A stretch of DNA of 64,000 nucleotides from Anthoceros angustus (taxonomy: Eukaryota; Streptophyta; Anthocerotopsida; Anthocerotales; Anthocerotaceae). The stretch is from positions 62,001 through 126,000 of the forward strand of contig MU008155.1 in NCBI GenBank assembly GCA_010909165.1. Direction: 5' to 3'. The position numbers were made by a program, and so were the translations under genes. The notes beneath the pieces were generated by a model that saw nothing but the letters and a program-made list of their open reading frames with translations, searched no databases and had not been told where the DNA came from. Below, in pieces: positions 23,143 through 32,509 of this stretch. Numbering within the stretch: the first letter of the stretch is position 1; each line of letters opens with the position of its first letter.

Positions 23143-23399
23143 GTCTAGCTAGTATGTGTCAATGTATTTTCTATAGTCCACACATCTTGTCTAGCATAGA
23201 AATTTTCCTCTCCTAACTCTATGTAGTCCTCAACATCGCTTATCCTCTCTTTCTAATACCCGGAAGGATCCTACAATACACACCATGGGTTATAAAGTGA
23301 AAATGATGAAAAGATAGTACTTAAGTCGTTAGGTTACTTCGTACAAGTGTTTGGTGTGTCCTTCATATTTTCACATGGGAAGCACTTAACCACATCATC
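23143..23399 (+). mobile_element. Region after copia pol, possible LTR remnant
   Basis: AT-rich, no gene. By position it should hold the polypurine tract and 3' LTR, but I see no clear purine tract and no matching second LTR, so the boundary is undecided. Confidence 0.3.
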
Positions 23400-24244
23400 T
23401 TAATCCTCTCTTTTCACATACATACTCCATGGGAACTTCATGGTCATCCTTTCCTCCGGAAGAACCAAGTAGGTTGCCTTGCATAAGTTTCCAGCTGGCA
23501 GGTAGGAACTAGGAATTTTCCTTTTTGCACTTGCTCTCTCTTGAGTAGGTCGTAGAGGTAGGGCAAATCTCACATGGCTTGTGCCCACACTCTTATCTAC
23601 ACCTGCAAAATAGCAATAGATATTATTAGGAAAATGTTAGTTTAGTTTACCGGGTTTTTTGGTATCATCTTTCCTACTCACTCCTTGGCTCTTCTGCTGT
23701 TGCTGCTATTACATCCTCTATGCGGTCATTTACACAAGGATGTGATCTCCAGCTTGGGCTACCCTCACAAATAGCCTGCTGAGGGGTCTCTTCTGGTTTT
23801 ATAGAGTCCTCTGACTCTTCCGAATCTTCATTCATTTTGAAGTCATCATATTCGGCCTCGATTGGTGATCTTGGCTTTATCGGATTATCTACATCCATAT
23901 TTTATTAGCATTTTATGCACTCAAAATTTTTATGCAATTTATTTTGCAATTTATTGACTTACCAAGAACTTTGACTTCTCTCACAACGACCTTGGATTTT
24001 TCCACAGCGTCGCACCACGAGGATATCATCCTCTTCATCTATGTCTTCACTCTTTGCAATAGGTTGGCACTGCAAGAAATTCGATCAAGTTTGGGTCATC
24101 CGGTTCCTCCCAAGATCGATAATGTCGGTACAACTTCATCCCGGTACCACAAGTGGTGTGCACGGGCTGCACGCTTTCCTTCTTCTTCTTCCGCAAGTAT
24201 CCTCCTCCGCCACCAAGTGCTTGTTTGATTTTATCGGCACCCAT
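23400..24244 (-). CDS. Spliced gene of unknown function, possibly B3-like C-terminus
   Basis: Read on the minus strand. ATG at 24244 (context AAACATGGG) starts MGADKIKQALGGGGGYL, with a KKKK basic patch. A GAATTTCTTGCAG acceptor-like site near 24070 or one indel separates this from an acidic stretch SEDIDEEDDILVVRR (about 24050-24005). The middle block (about 23898-23682) is acidic with NEDSEESEDSIKPEE and ends at donor A|GTGAGT (intron 23681-23603, 79 bp, acceptor TTTTGCAG). The phases match across this intron. The last exon (23602-23400) is RFALPLRPTQERASAKRK then IPSSYLPAGNLCKATYLVLP, ending MYVKRED. The final part weakly recalls the start of a plant B3 DNA-binding domain but is too short to be sure. 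The joins before the middle exon are uncertain. Confidence 0.45.
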
Positions 24245-24287
24245 GTTTCACCTCACGTGAGGCACGGACCCTCCACTCGGCGTCAAG

Positions 24288-24725
24288 CTGCGGTATATTT
24301 ATCAACTCAGCAATTTATTTTGCAATTTATTTTGCAATTTATTTTGCAATTTATTTCAGCTATTTCCAGCATATAAATCCAGCAAATATTTCAAAATTTG
24401 ATTCGAGCACCTTTTTATGCGCCGCTGGATTCGCCAAATTTTGCTATTTTCTCACCGATCTTGGCAGCAGGCTATGGCGACTTGATGGATCGCGCGGATC
24501 AGTCAGCCAAATTTTCGGAGTGATGGATTTTCGGATCGGATCGCGGCGGGGGTCGGATGGCGCGGAGAGGATGGGGAGGTGATGGAGAGGATGGCCGGAG
24601 GGTGGGTGAGGATGGAGCGGCGGCGATCGGAGATCGGCGGCGGATCGTGATTGCACCGAGGTGCGCGGGGCGATCGGAGAAGGCGTTTTGTCTCCCGTCG
24701 TAAACCCCGGAAGGCGCGGACTACG
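24288..24725 (-). other. Probable 5'-UTR exon and first intron of the spliced gene
   Basis: Minus-strand 24720-24456 is C/T-rich leader-like sequence without an ATG-initiated frame (CCATCCTCTCC repeats). It ends at a donor GATCG|GTGAG (24456/24455). A matching acceptor ATACCGCAG lies at 24288, giving a 168-bp intron that contains the 12-bp tandem repeat. Exon 2 would then start 43 bases before the ATG at 24244. Confidence 0.4.
24311..24357. repeat. 12-bp tandem repeat
   Basis: About four copies of ATTTTGCAATTT lie in the presumed first intron of the spliced gene. A two-copy relative is at about 23930-23953. Confidence 0.9.
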
Positions 24726-24748
24726 CCTACAGCGTTCTAGGCGAGGGC

Positions 24749-24800
24749 CGTTTATTTATAGGCCGAAATGGGCCTATCCTGTTTTAGCTTTTATTTATAG
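24749..24800 (-). promoter_or_regulatory. Doubled TATA box
   Basis: CCTATAAATAAA occurs twice on the minus strand (about 24762-24750 and 24797-24785), about 30-70 bases before the presumed leader exon. This is good spacing for a plant core promoter driving the minus-strand gene. Confidence 0.45.
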
Positions 24801-24849
24801 GCCATTTTGTGGCCCGTCTATTTTATTTTCTTTATGCCTATATTAAGTC

Positions 24850-25233
24850 CTTATTTATGACTTGATTATATGTTAGATGCTTAAGTTTTTAAGACCTTTT
24901 TCTTAAGCGAGATAACTTTAGGTTTAGTGGGAGCCTATTTAACATTTAGGCCTCATTTTAAAGGCTAGACTTCACCCCTATATTCATAGTGAGTGGGAGT
25001 GATGAAATAGGTCTAGATTAGGGCACTATTCATTAGGGCCTCATAACTTAAACATTATTATTTACCTAGGGTTATTTAGGTAGTTAGTAGTTATATTGGT
25101 TACAACAACTTACGGTTGCAACTACTTATGGTTGCAACCATTTATGGTTGTAACCACTCTACAGCCTATTTAAAGGCTTGTACTTTACTCATTAATTACT
25201 TACATTGTTTCTTCTTCTTCTAATCTAAGAGCT
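24850..25233 (+). mobile_element. LTR inserted in gypsy pol
   Basis: AT-rich, with repeated GTTGCAAC-ACTTATGG words (25100-25160) and CTATTTAAAGGCTTGTACTTTACTC (about 25167-25191), a TATA-like start in plus orientation. The same block, TTTAAAGGCTTGTACTTTACTC, is in the LTR at 62972-63293, and the GTGAGTGGGAGTGATGAA part (about 24988-25005) is in the segments at 42.7 and 44.4 kb. It abruptly meets gypsy RT sequence at about 25234. No primer site follows, so it is a solo or truncated LTR. Confidence 0.6.
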
Positions 25234-27192
25234 ACAGATTCTCATCAACGTGGTCCTCAAATCCTGAAATGCTGCCTCCCTTTCAGCTGTCCAGTTCCAC
25301 TCTTGGTCCTTCCTCAACAAGCTGGTCAAGTGAGCAGCCCTCCTAGCAAAGTTAGGCACAAAACGTCGATAATAGCCCACCATGCCGAGGTAACCCCGGA
25401 GTTCCTTGAGAGTTGTTGGAGCTTTCAGGGCAACAATCATCTTCACCTTGTCTGGATCAACTTCGATGCCTCGTGCTGAAATTCCGTGCCCCAACAAAAT
25501 TCCCTCCAGCATGCCAAAGTAGCATTTCTCCGGATGTAGGCAAAGTTGAGTTTCACGACATCTCGCCAAGCACTGCCGCAAGTGATCCAGGTGCTCCTCC
25601 ACACTCCCAAACACACAAAAATCATCTAGGAATACCTCCATGAACTTGTGGAGATACTCCTTGAAGATCTCGACCATGCTGCGCATGAAGGAACCCGGTG
25701 CTCCCGTCAATCCAAACGCACTCCTCTTGTATGCGAAGGTCCCCCAATCCGTTGTGAAAATTGTTAGAGTCCTCTCCCTCAAGTGCGGTGATTGTACCCA
25801 GTGCGTCAAGAGCAGTACACACATCTTCCGACCACCAAATCCGGGATGTTGTCGATGAATGGCGGAGGAAATGGTCCTTCTTGGTTGCTTTGTTGAGCTT
25901 CCTCCGGTCTTGGCATACTCGAATCTTTCCGGTGCTTCTTGAACCACAACGAGCCACCCACTCCGTGTTACGATTGGATAGATGGCGTCGCCTTCAAGTA
26001 CAATTCAAGCTCCTTCACCTTCGGTGAGTACTTTGGGTTCAGCTTGTATTGGGAATTCGACGGGAGTCGCTCCACGGCTCCAAATCGATCCTATGCTCCC
26101 CACTTCTTGGGAATCCCTTCATTCACCTCAAAGCAAACACGTCGATGAACTCGGAATTTGTTTCATTCCTTCCTTCTGGTTCCAGGTCGTGCAAACTTCA
26201 GCACCTTCGGCAATACCTCCACATCCTTAATCTCGTGCTTGTACCCATTCTCGCTCCACGGGTCTGAACTCTCACCAAACCCTTCCTCCGGTTCACGAGG
26301 TCCTCTTCCCTCATCCCCACTCCCTAAATAGGTCCTCGGAGGTGAATCGAATGATCTGGCTCACCCTCTTGACTGTTGTCCTCGATCGGTCCCTCCTTCG
26401 TCTTGGGGTCCCAATCCATTGGCTTAAAAGCCACTTCCTTCCTTAGTTAGCAGCGTTGCTCCTCTCCTCTGGTGCTCCTCCATGAACCAAAGCGGTCCAC
26501 CAAATTGAGGGAGTAAGGGATATCCCTCCTATACTCTTCCTCCTCATCGACCATGCGATATGTGCAAAAGGAAATTTGTCCAGTTCCCTTCTTCCTCCTC
26601 GGATGTTTCTCCGGTGATGTGTATCCTTCCGTTCTTGTAGGAGTCTCCCCAGTGGTATCCTGCTCCAACTCAAACACATTTCCTTTGTCTTGGGGTCCCA
26701 ATCCATTGGCTTAAAAGCCACTTCCTTCCTCCCCAAGTCATCTTGCATCTTGAGCCATACCGGTCCTTCCCAATAGGATGTCGTACCACAGCGCCTTGTC
26801 TTTGGATAACCACATAGTCCATGAGATAGGGAATGGTCCCTATGATGGTGGTTACTCCTTGATTCTCCCCACAGTGCATTTTTGACATGTCGGTAATCTC
26901 CTGTAGTATGCTCAATGTCAACCCAAGCTTCCTTGCTATCCCTTCCGTCATGATGTTCACCGGATCCGGTATCCAAGGGAACCCGCTTGATAGCGACGGT
27001 GATCTCCACTTGCTCCGGCCCTTGGTCTATCATGGACACTAGGTTGAGAGTCGGCACCCTTGGTCTGGCTTGGGCAATCGCCTCTTCCTCTTGGGTTGCG
27101 CTTCTTGCAAGGCCCTCGAACTTGTTGCACTTGCCGGGTTGTCCTTCAATAGTTGACCGTGATAGCAAATTGCGATCCATGATGGCTTGCAA
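25234..27192 (-). pseudogene. Minus-strand gypsy pol: protease and RT, 3' truncated
   Basis: Protease: VPLDTGSG at about 26970 (catalytic DTG), followed by IMTEGIARKLGLTLS (about 26950-26905). RT is open for 240 codons (25947-25225) and contains TDWGTFAYKRSAFGLTGAPG, the catalytic VFLDDFCVFG (about 25640-25615), HPEKCYFGMLEGILLGH, GYLGMVGYYRRFVPNFARRA and EWNWTAEREAAFQDL. It stops at DLRTTLMRI, where the LTR at 24850-25233 is inserted, so RNase H and integrase are lost. A 47-bp stretch (about 26397-26443) is repeated at 26687-26733, a local duplication. The SAFGLTGAPG motif differs from the LPFGLCNAP of the first element, so this is a different gypsy family. Confidence 0.8.
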
Positions 27193-28900
27193 GGTTAAAT
27201 GGTCCTCGATCGGTCCTTCTTCCCAGCGATCGCGGTTGCTCCCTTAGCAACAACGTCGGCGGTTGCTTATAGCGCCGCTGCGGTTGCTAACCGAGAGGAC
27301 TTCTGCGGTCTCGGGATCACGAGCTCGGTGATTTGTTGTCTTGGTCAATTCCTCCTCTATCATCTCCATGACTTCCGGCGCGTCCGGTGGAAACTCGGGT
27401 TTCCTCTCCCTTTTCTTTGGAACTTCTTTTCTCCCATGGCCCCAGGCGATTCACTCCTTGATTCTTCCTTCTCGGGGTTCTCCTTCTCAAGTGTCTCCTC
27501 GGATCCGTTCCCTCCGGGCTTGGAGTGCTCTCTTGGACTTTGTGGTGATTCCACCTCCGTCTCTTTCTTCTTCCATGACTTCCTCCTAGCTTTTCACTCC
27601 TAGTGCGCACCATGGCTGCAGCCTCTCCGTAGTAGTCTCCTGCACCCCAGTCCATCTAGCTCCGCAACACCATGGCTTCCGCATCCTCCCAAACCATAAG
27701 GGCATCCTCCACGTGCATGGTGCACTCCTTGGATGCTTTGAACTCATCACGGTGGTTGAGCAACAAAGATCTTCCTCGGTTTGGGCAAGTGACACTCCCG
27801 CTACATGACCACATTGTTTGCGGTCTTGCACGGTAGTTCGTAGTCACCATTGCTCTTGTTGCGATGACAGCTATTTGCATAATGACCAAAGCCCCTCTGA
27901 TTGTAGCAACCACCCGTTGCTTGGTTAGCAACCACAGGCAGTTTATTCACGAATGCCGGCCCCATGGAATTTCGCAGATCGGCGGATGGGCGGTCTTGGG
28001 AATCTTGTTGTCCTGGAAACCTCACGGATCGGTAGGTATCCTCCGGCGATCCTCTTCCTCCTCCTCGTGGCGAGCATGTGCACCTTGGCCACAGCGGTTG
28101 GACTTGGTGTGGCTGGCTGGCCACAAGTGGAACAAAAGCAGTTAGCCCGAGCCTTTGGATGCGGCTCTCCTCTTCTCATGCTCCTTCACGCGTTGAGGTG
28201 AAACTTCTCGAATTTGCTCATCATTTCCTCCATCTTCATTTCTTTGTTGCACCTTCTTGACTGCTGAGCCTCCTCTTGACTTGTTCCACTTCCTTCTTAG
28301 CACTAGCGACCTCTTGTTTACAGCCAGCTCCCTTGATCCTCGAGCCTCTGGTTTCTTCTTAGCGACGCCAACCTTCTTCTTCTTCCTGCGTCTCTCGTCT
28401 TAGGGGTTTCTTCCTCCGTCTGCCATCCTCAGGAAGAGTCCTCCAGTCTGAGTCTTGAGAGGAGTCACTCTCCAAGATTCTTCCTCGGACGAAGATCCCT
28501 TGTCCTTCTTCCCTCGCTTGGACTTCTTCTTCTTGCTCTTTTCCTTCTTGTGCTTCTTCTTGTCCAAGGAGTTGGATTCTTCGTAGTTGAGTGCCGCCTT
28601 GATGGCCTTGTCTCGTCCTTCTCCGCTTGCACCTCACATGTCGGCCCATCTCGGGATCTAACCCCTTAGCAACCACCGAATGGCACATCGAGTGAGGACC
28701 ACTACGATCACGCAAGTTAAGAAACCTCTCAACATAAGCTTGCAAGGTCTCCTTCCTTCTTCTCCTCAAAACTCCAACTTTGACAACACGTAGCCTTCTA
28801 CATCTATTCCCTGAACCTCTCACAAAAGGCTTTCTTGATTCGTTGAAGGTTCTCTTGATGCCTTGAGGTACTCCCTCTTGTACCACTTGGCTGGCCCCTC
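27193..28900 (-). pseudogene. Minus-strand gypsy gag
   Basis: Starts near 28890 with FNESRKPFVRG and ETLQAYVERFLNLRDRSG (about 28765-28710), the capsid C-terminal motif. It runs through a long Lys/Glu/Arg-rich tract (28650-28360) to a knuckle CYNQRGFGHYANSC (about 27905-27865) in which the second Cys is Gln. Another half-knuckle, CFCSTCGQPA, is at about 28140-28110. Proline/glutamate-rich linker sequence continues to the protease. At least five frames are needed to read it. Confidence 0.7.
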
Positions 28901-29420
28901 ATGAAGAACTCCGTAGAAGAATTTGAATCTGCAGATCCCAGTTCACGATTTGCAATGGTTAGTTGCTCAAAGCGTTCAACAAACTCGTCGGATCTTCATA
29001 CCCTTCTTCTCTCCATACGGTGGGTATGGCTGTAGTAGTTATTGCAAAAGGCGGAAGTCGCCATGACGGTCGTCACTATCCCAACAACGCGATTGTTGGT
29101 CTAGCAGGATCTCTGTAGCATACTGTCCAAAAGTTCTTTGAGTTCACGGCACAAGTTCGACGGAGGTCGGAAGACAAGGATGGGTCATCCGGTCCTAGGC
29201 GCTTCTTGGCTCCTCCCAGTCGTTGCTGCTGTGCTCTCCTCGGCTCTCGATGCGCACCCTTCGCCCTCGCTCCACGGCAGCGTTGTCTTCTTCTTGAGTC
29301 TTCTCTTCACGGTGGGTCGGAACTTTCGAGACTCAATGGGTAGCATCCATGTATCACACTCAAGACTCCCAATACACTACTAGACAAGGTTAGTCTACTC
29401 TAAGGTCTTGACAACAATGA
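28901..29420 (-). other. Gypsy 5' gag/leader
   Basis: Between the primer site and the readable capsid motif. Short frames only; it presumably holds the gag N-terminus and leader, with no motif I can name. Confidence 0.35.
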
Positions 29421-29437
29421 CACTCCCGGCAGCGCCA
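29421..29437 (-). promoter_or_regulatory. Gypsy primer-binding site
   Basis: The minus strand reads TTTTGGCGCTGCCGGGAG, two bases short of the TGGCGCCGTTGCCGGG type common in plant gypsy elements of the Tat/Athila group. It sets the element's orientation and the LTR edge at about 29441. Confidence 0.7.
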
Positions 29438-29440
29438 AAA

Positions 29441-31120
29441 TGTGGAGTGATTTTCTAAACCAAGTGGTCACAAAGAGGCCACATTTACCCTCTTTATCGT
29501 TGTAGACTTGAGATTCGTACCCAAGGGAGTGATTTCGTGTCAAGACAACCAAAACATAGCCAATCCAACCAACACGGACACACCAAAACATCTAGCGATT
29601 CTGAGACCGGGCTACTATCCTAACAACACTCGGACACTGGCTATCTTAGCCACGCGACCTGTTGCTACCTTAGCAGACGGACCGGTTATCTTAGCAACCA
29701 CCCTCTATTTTAGCAGTGGGGTCCACCTTGGGATCAGGTCGGCTATTAATAGAAGGTGGGACCCACTTGGGGATCCAAGTGGATAAGGTTGGACACCCTC
29801 TCTCTTATCTATCCACAAAGTTAGATCCACCAATCGAGTTAGCCACGTGTCACCTTTTCCACACACTATTTATGGACAACCTAAGCCGCTAACCCTAATC
29901 TCTAAACCTAAACCTAGGACAACTCCACGTAAAGGGTTGCGGCTCACACAAACTACCCCTTCTCTTGCACTTCTTGACTTCCTTGTCTCTCCTCCGCCTT
30001 TCAGCTCACCTTCCAAGCTCCATACAGACCTCTCCAGGCTCTCACAGCCCCAAGGTGCCTCTCATGATCCTCCCACACTCTCCAAGTTTCCCCAACTCTC
30101 TTCAACTCTCCTTGTTCTCACCTCACTTTGCCCCATTCAATCTCCACTTTCACTCAGACCTCTCCAGTCCTTACAAGGTTCTCATCCAGGCCCTTACAGC
30201 ACTTCACCAACTCTCAAAATACTTGTTCAGCTACCTCCCGCAATCATTCCGTCTCATCCACTCACGGGATCTTCAACCTCCACTCACACTCTCTTCTTCA
30301 ACAACACAAACATCACTTAGACTTCTCAGTCCTTCTTACTCCTCTCAAACAGCCAATCAGCAACTCTCCATGTCCAGATTCTCCACTTCTCTCACAGTTC
30401 ACTTTTCCTCTCATTTTCCAAACACACACAGCCCCAACTCACTTGACTTTCCTTGACTTCTCCTCCACACACAGGCTCCCGCCTTGTCTTCTCCTACGAC
30501 CTCCAACACACGAAAACTCAAACACAAGGTGAGTACTAGACTAGAGAGAATGAGGAAGAGTGGACAGCCTCCCGGCCCCTTCCTCTTGACCTTGAAACTC
30601 CCTCCAAGGAGACCTCAAGGCTCCCTCCCTTGCTTTCCACCACCCTTGCGGATCACCGGATCTAGGCAACAGTGGTCTTCTTAGCTTCTCTGTGACAAAG
30701 CGGTGTCTAGACTTACCTTTGGATCAGTACCCCCAAACCCCGTGCTCATTAAACACCAAGACCTTAAACCAACATTGCTTACATTTCATCAAGAGGTGCC
30801 TCTTATAAGATCGACCCACAAAGTAGCTTGGTTGCTTGCCAAAATACCAATCGGTCTTAGCCTACCAGTCCTAGAGGCCTATCTCTTAATTACATCCACT
30901 AAGAGAAGATAAGATTCTGATCTATAGCACATGGGCCTCTGACTATTTGAGGTCACTTACCTATTATCTCTCCTAGGCCTCCTAGGCCTCCTTCCTCTCC
31001 TCTTGCTCTCCTCCCTCCTACTAGGCTCTAGTAGACTTTTCTTATTCCTAACCTACTTCACATTCCAACTCCACGATTCTCACAACTTAAACACAAACAA
31101 AAAAAAACACTCCTTTTCGG
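29441..31120 (-). mobile_element. Long 5' LTR of the minus gypsy element
   Basis: Begins beside the primer site; the outer edge is estimated. It is C/T-rich on the plus strand with no gene. CCATAAATAG at 29875-29866 (minus) is a possible TATA box for transcription into gag. Open frames such as 29847-30320 (plus) are Ser/Pro/Thr/Leu-rich translations of the pyrimidine tract and are not believed. An outer end near 31.1 kb is suggested by the poly-A tract and change of composition, but no TG start is proven. Confidence 0.45.
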
Positions 31121-31181
31121 GGGTCAGTACCCATGTGGTCACCACAGGCGGCCTTCACCTCGGCGCTCTCCCTCGCGCTGC

Positions 31182-31200
31182 CTCGGGCGGGCCGCCCGAG
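31182..31200. repeat. 9-bp GC hairpin
   Basis: CTCGGGCGG and CCGCCCGAG are separated by one base. It lies at the start of a GC-richer block. Confidence 0.8.
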
Positions 31201-31472
31201 ACCTACTGGGGCGCCGCTCTTCCTCTCCTCCTTGAGGAGGTTAAGGTGCCCATGGATGATGAGCAATAACGCGCCGGCGGGCGGCTTCTCGCTCCTCGGC
31301 TTCACAGCCTCTGGTTGATCTGGCGAAGATGATTCTTTCGGCCCTTTTCCTCTCTATGGCGTGGAGGAATACGACAAGTTGTCACCAAGGTGGTCCCACC
31401 TTGGTGAGCATATTCCAGATGGGACGATGATTTTGCCATAGCTACTTCCGCGCACCCGGTAGGTCCAGAGCA

Positions 31473-32099
31473 TTAGCCATCATTGGAGGACGGCTGCGTC
31501 CCGACACTCGAAGCCCGCCCTTGCGCTTCCACCTTCCCCTTCACCTTAAGGGGCTCGGGACCACCTCCCACATCCTCCATTGGGCGGTGTAAACCGCCCT
31601 CGGGACCTCTGATCCACCTCACAGGGGTCCTCTCTCGATTCTTGGGCGGACCTCCTTGGCCACCGCCAACATCTTCGAACATATTCGGACTAGGGCGTCT
31701 TTCGAGAAGTCCGGGGACTGGAAGATATCCGGTGCCGATCCTCCGCTCCTCCGCCTCCTCCAGCCAAGGTCCGAAATCCGGGTAACATTTGGTGACGATG
31801 TTCCGTTCTACCAAGCGCCAGGGTTCCCACACCTCTGCCGCCTTCTTGGCCCCATTGCTGTGCGCCTCTTGGTCTGCTATGGTGGCTTGAGGCTCAGGAA
31901 TTCTCCTTCCTCCCTTTGCCCGCGTCGCGCCCGTTCCAGTGAGCGCCGTGGTGCGGCTCGGACGGCAGAAAGTGCGAGGCGGGGTGTCGGCGAGAGGCGC
32001 AAAAGCTGCCGCGTCGCTTGGAAGAATGACCCGTTCGGGGCCAGCGTCGGGAATGTAAGCGGGCGGCGGCGAGCTGCCGTGGCCCGGAGGCACATGCAT
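31473..32099 (-). CDS. Hypothetical open frame, possibly element-derived
   Basis: 208 codons open on the minus strand, starting MHVPPGHGSSPPPAYIPDAG. It is rich in Pro, Gly, Glu and Arg, with WEPWRLVERNIVTKCYPDFG (about 31830-31770) as the most protein-like segment. The plus strand is also open for 159 codons over part of it, so GC composition may be responsible. No domain recognised. The neighbours are a gypsy LTR and unclassified repeats. Confidence 0.25.
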   Translation of the reverse strand: MHVPPGHGSSPPPAYIPDAGPERVILPSDAAAFAPLADTPPRTFCRPSRTTALTGTGATRAKGGRRIPEPQATIADQEAHSNGAKKAAEVWEPWRLVERNIVTKCYPDFGPWLEEAEERRIGTGYLPVPGLLERRPSPNMFEDVGGGQGGPPKNRERTPVRWIRGPEGGLHRPMEDVGGGPEPLKVKGKVEAQGRASSVGTQPSSNDG

Positions 32100-32509
32100 A
32101 CTCTAGCCTTACGCCGCGCCGTCGCGTGCCTCTAGCCTTTGTTGGCGCATGTGGGCGTGAATACACGCCTATAACGGCCAGCAACCCCTACGGTCTGGTG
32201 CATGCATCCACCTCTCGGCCTTGTCACGTGGCCCCTCTTGCCAAAATATGCTCCCCGCTCCTAAGTTACTTTTCCGGGCGTACTTATCGCGATTTACTCC
32301 GGAGTGTAGTCCGGACTCACCGCGATCTACCCCAGTCACGGTCCCGCGCCTCGGCCCCTCAGGAGTTCGGTCCAGTCCCTGCCTACTCGGGCGGGGTGGG
32401 AGTCATCATCTACTTGAGTGTGGTCCGAAGCCAACTTATTACCCATCCTGGCCTTATTCCCTGTCTTATTTCTCACTCCACAACCAAAAACAAAAAAAAC
32501 TAGCCCATT

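Noticed and set aside
24311-24357. The QFILQFILQFIL peptide as a protein repeat
   Set aside because: It is a translation of a 12-bp AT-rich DNA repeat lying in a probable intron of the opposite-strand gene.
29847-30532. Several 130-160-codon Ser/Pro/Leu/Thr-rich frames
   Set aside because: Three overlapping frames of a pyrimidine-rich tract inside the gypsy LTR region are open at once; no domain, no start context.
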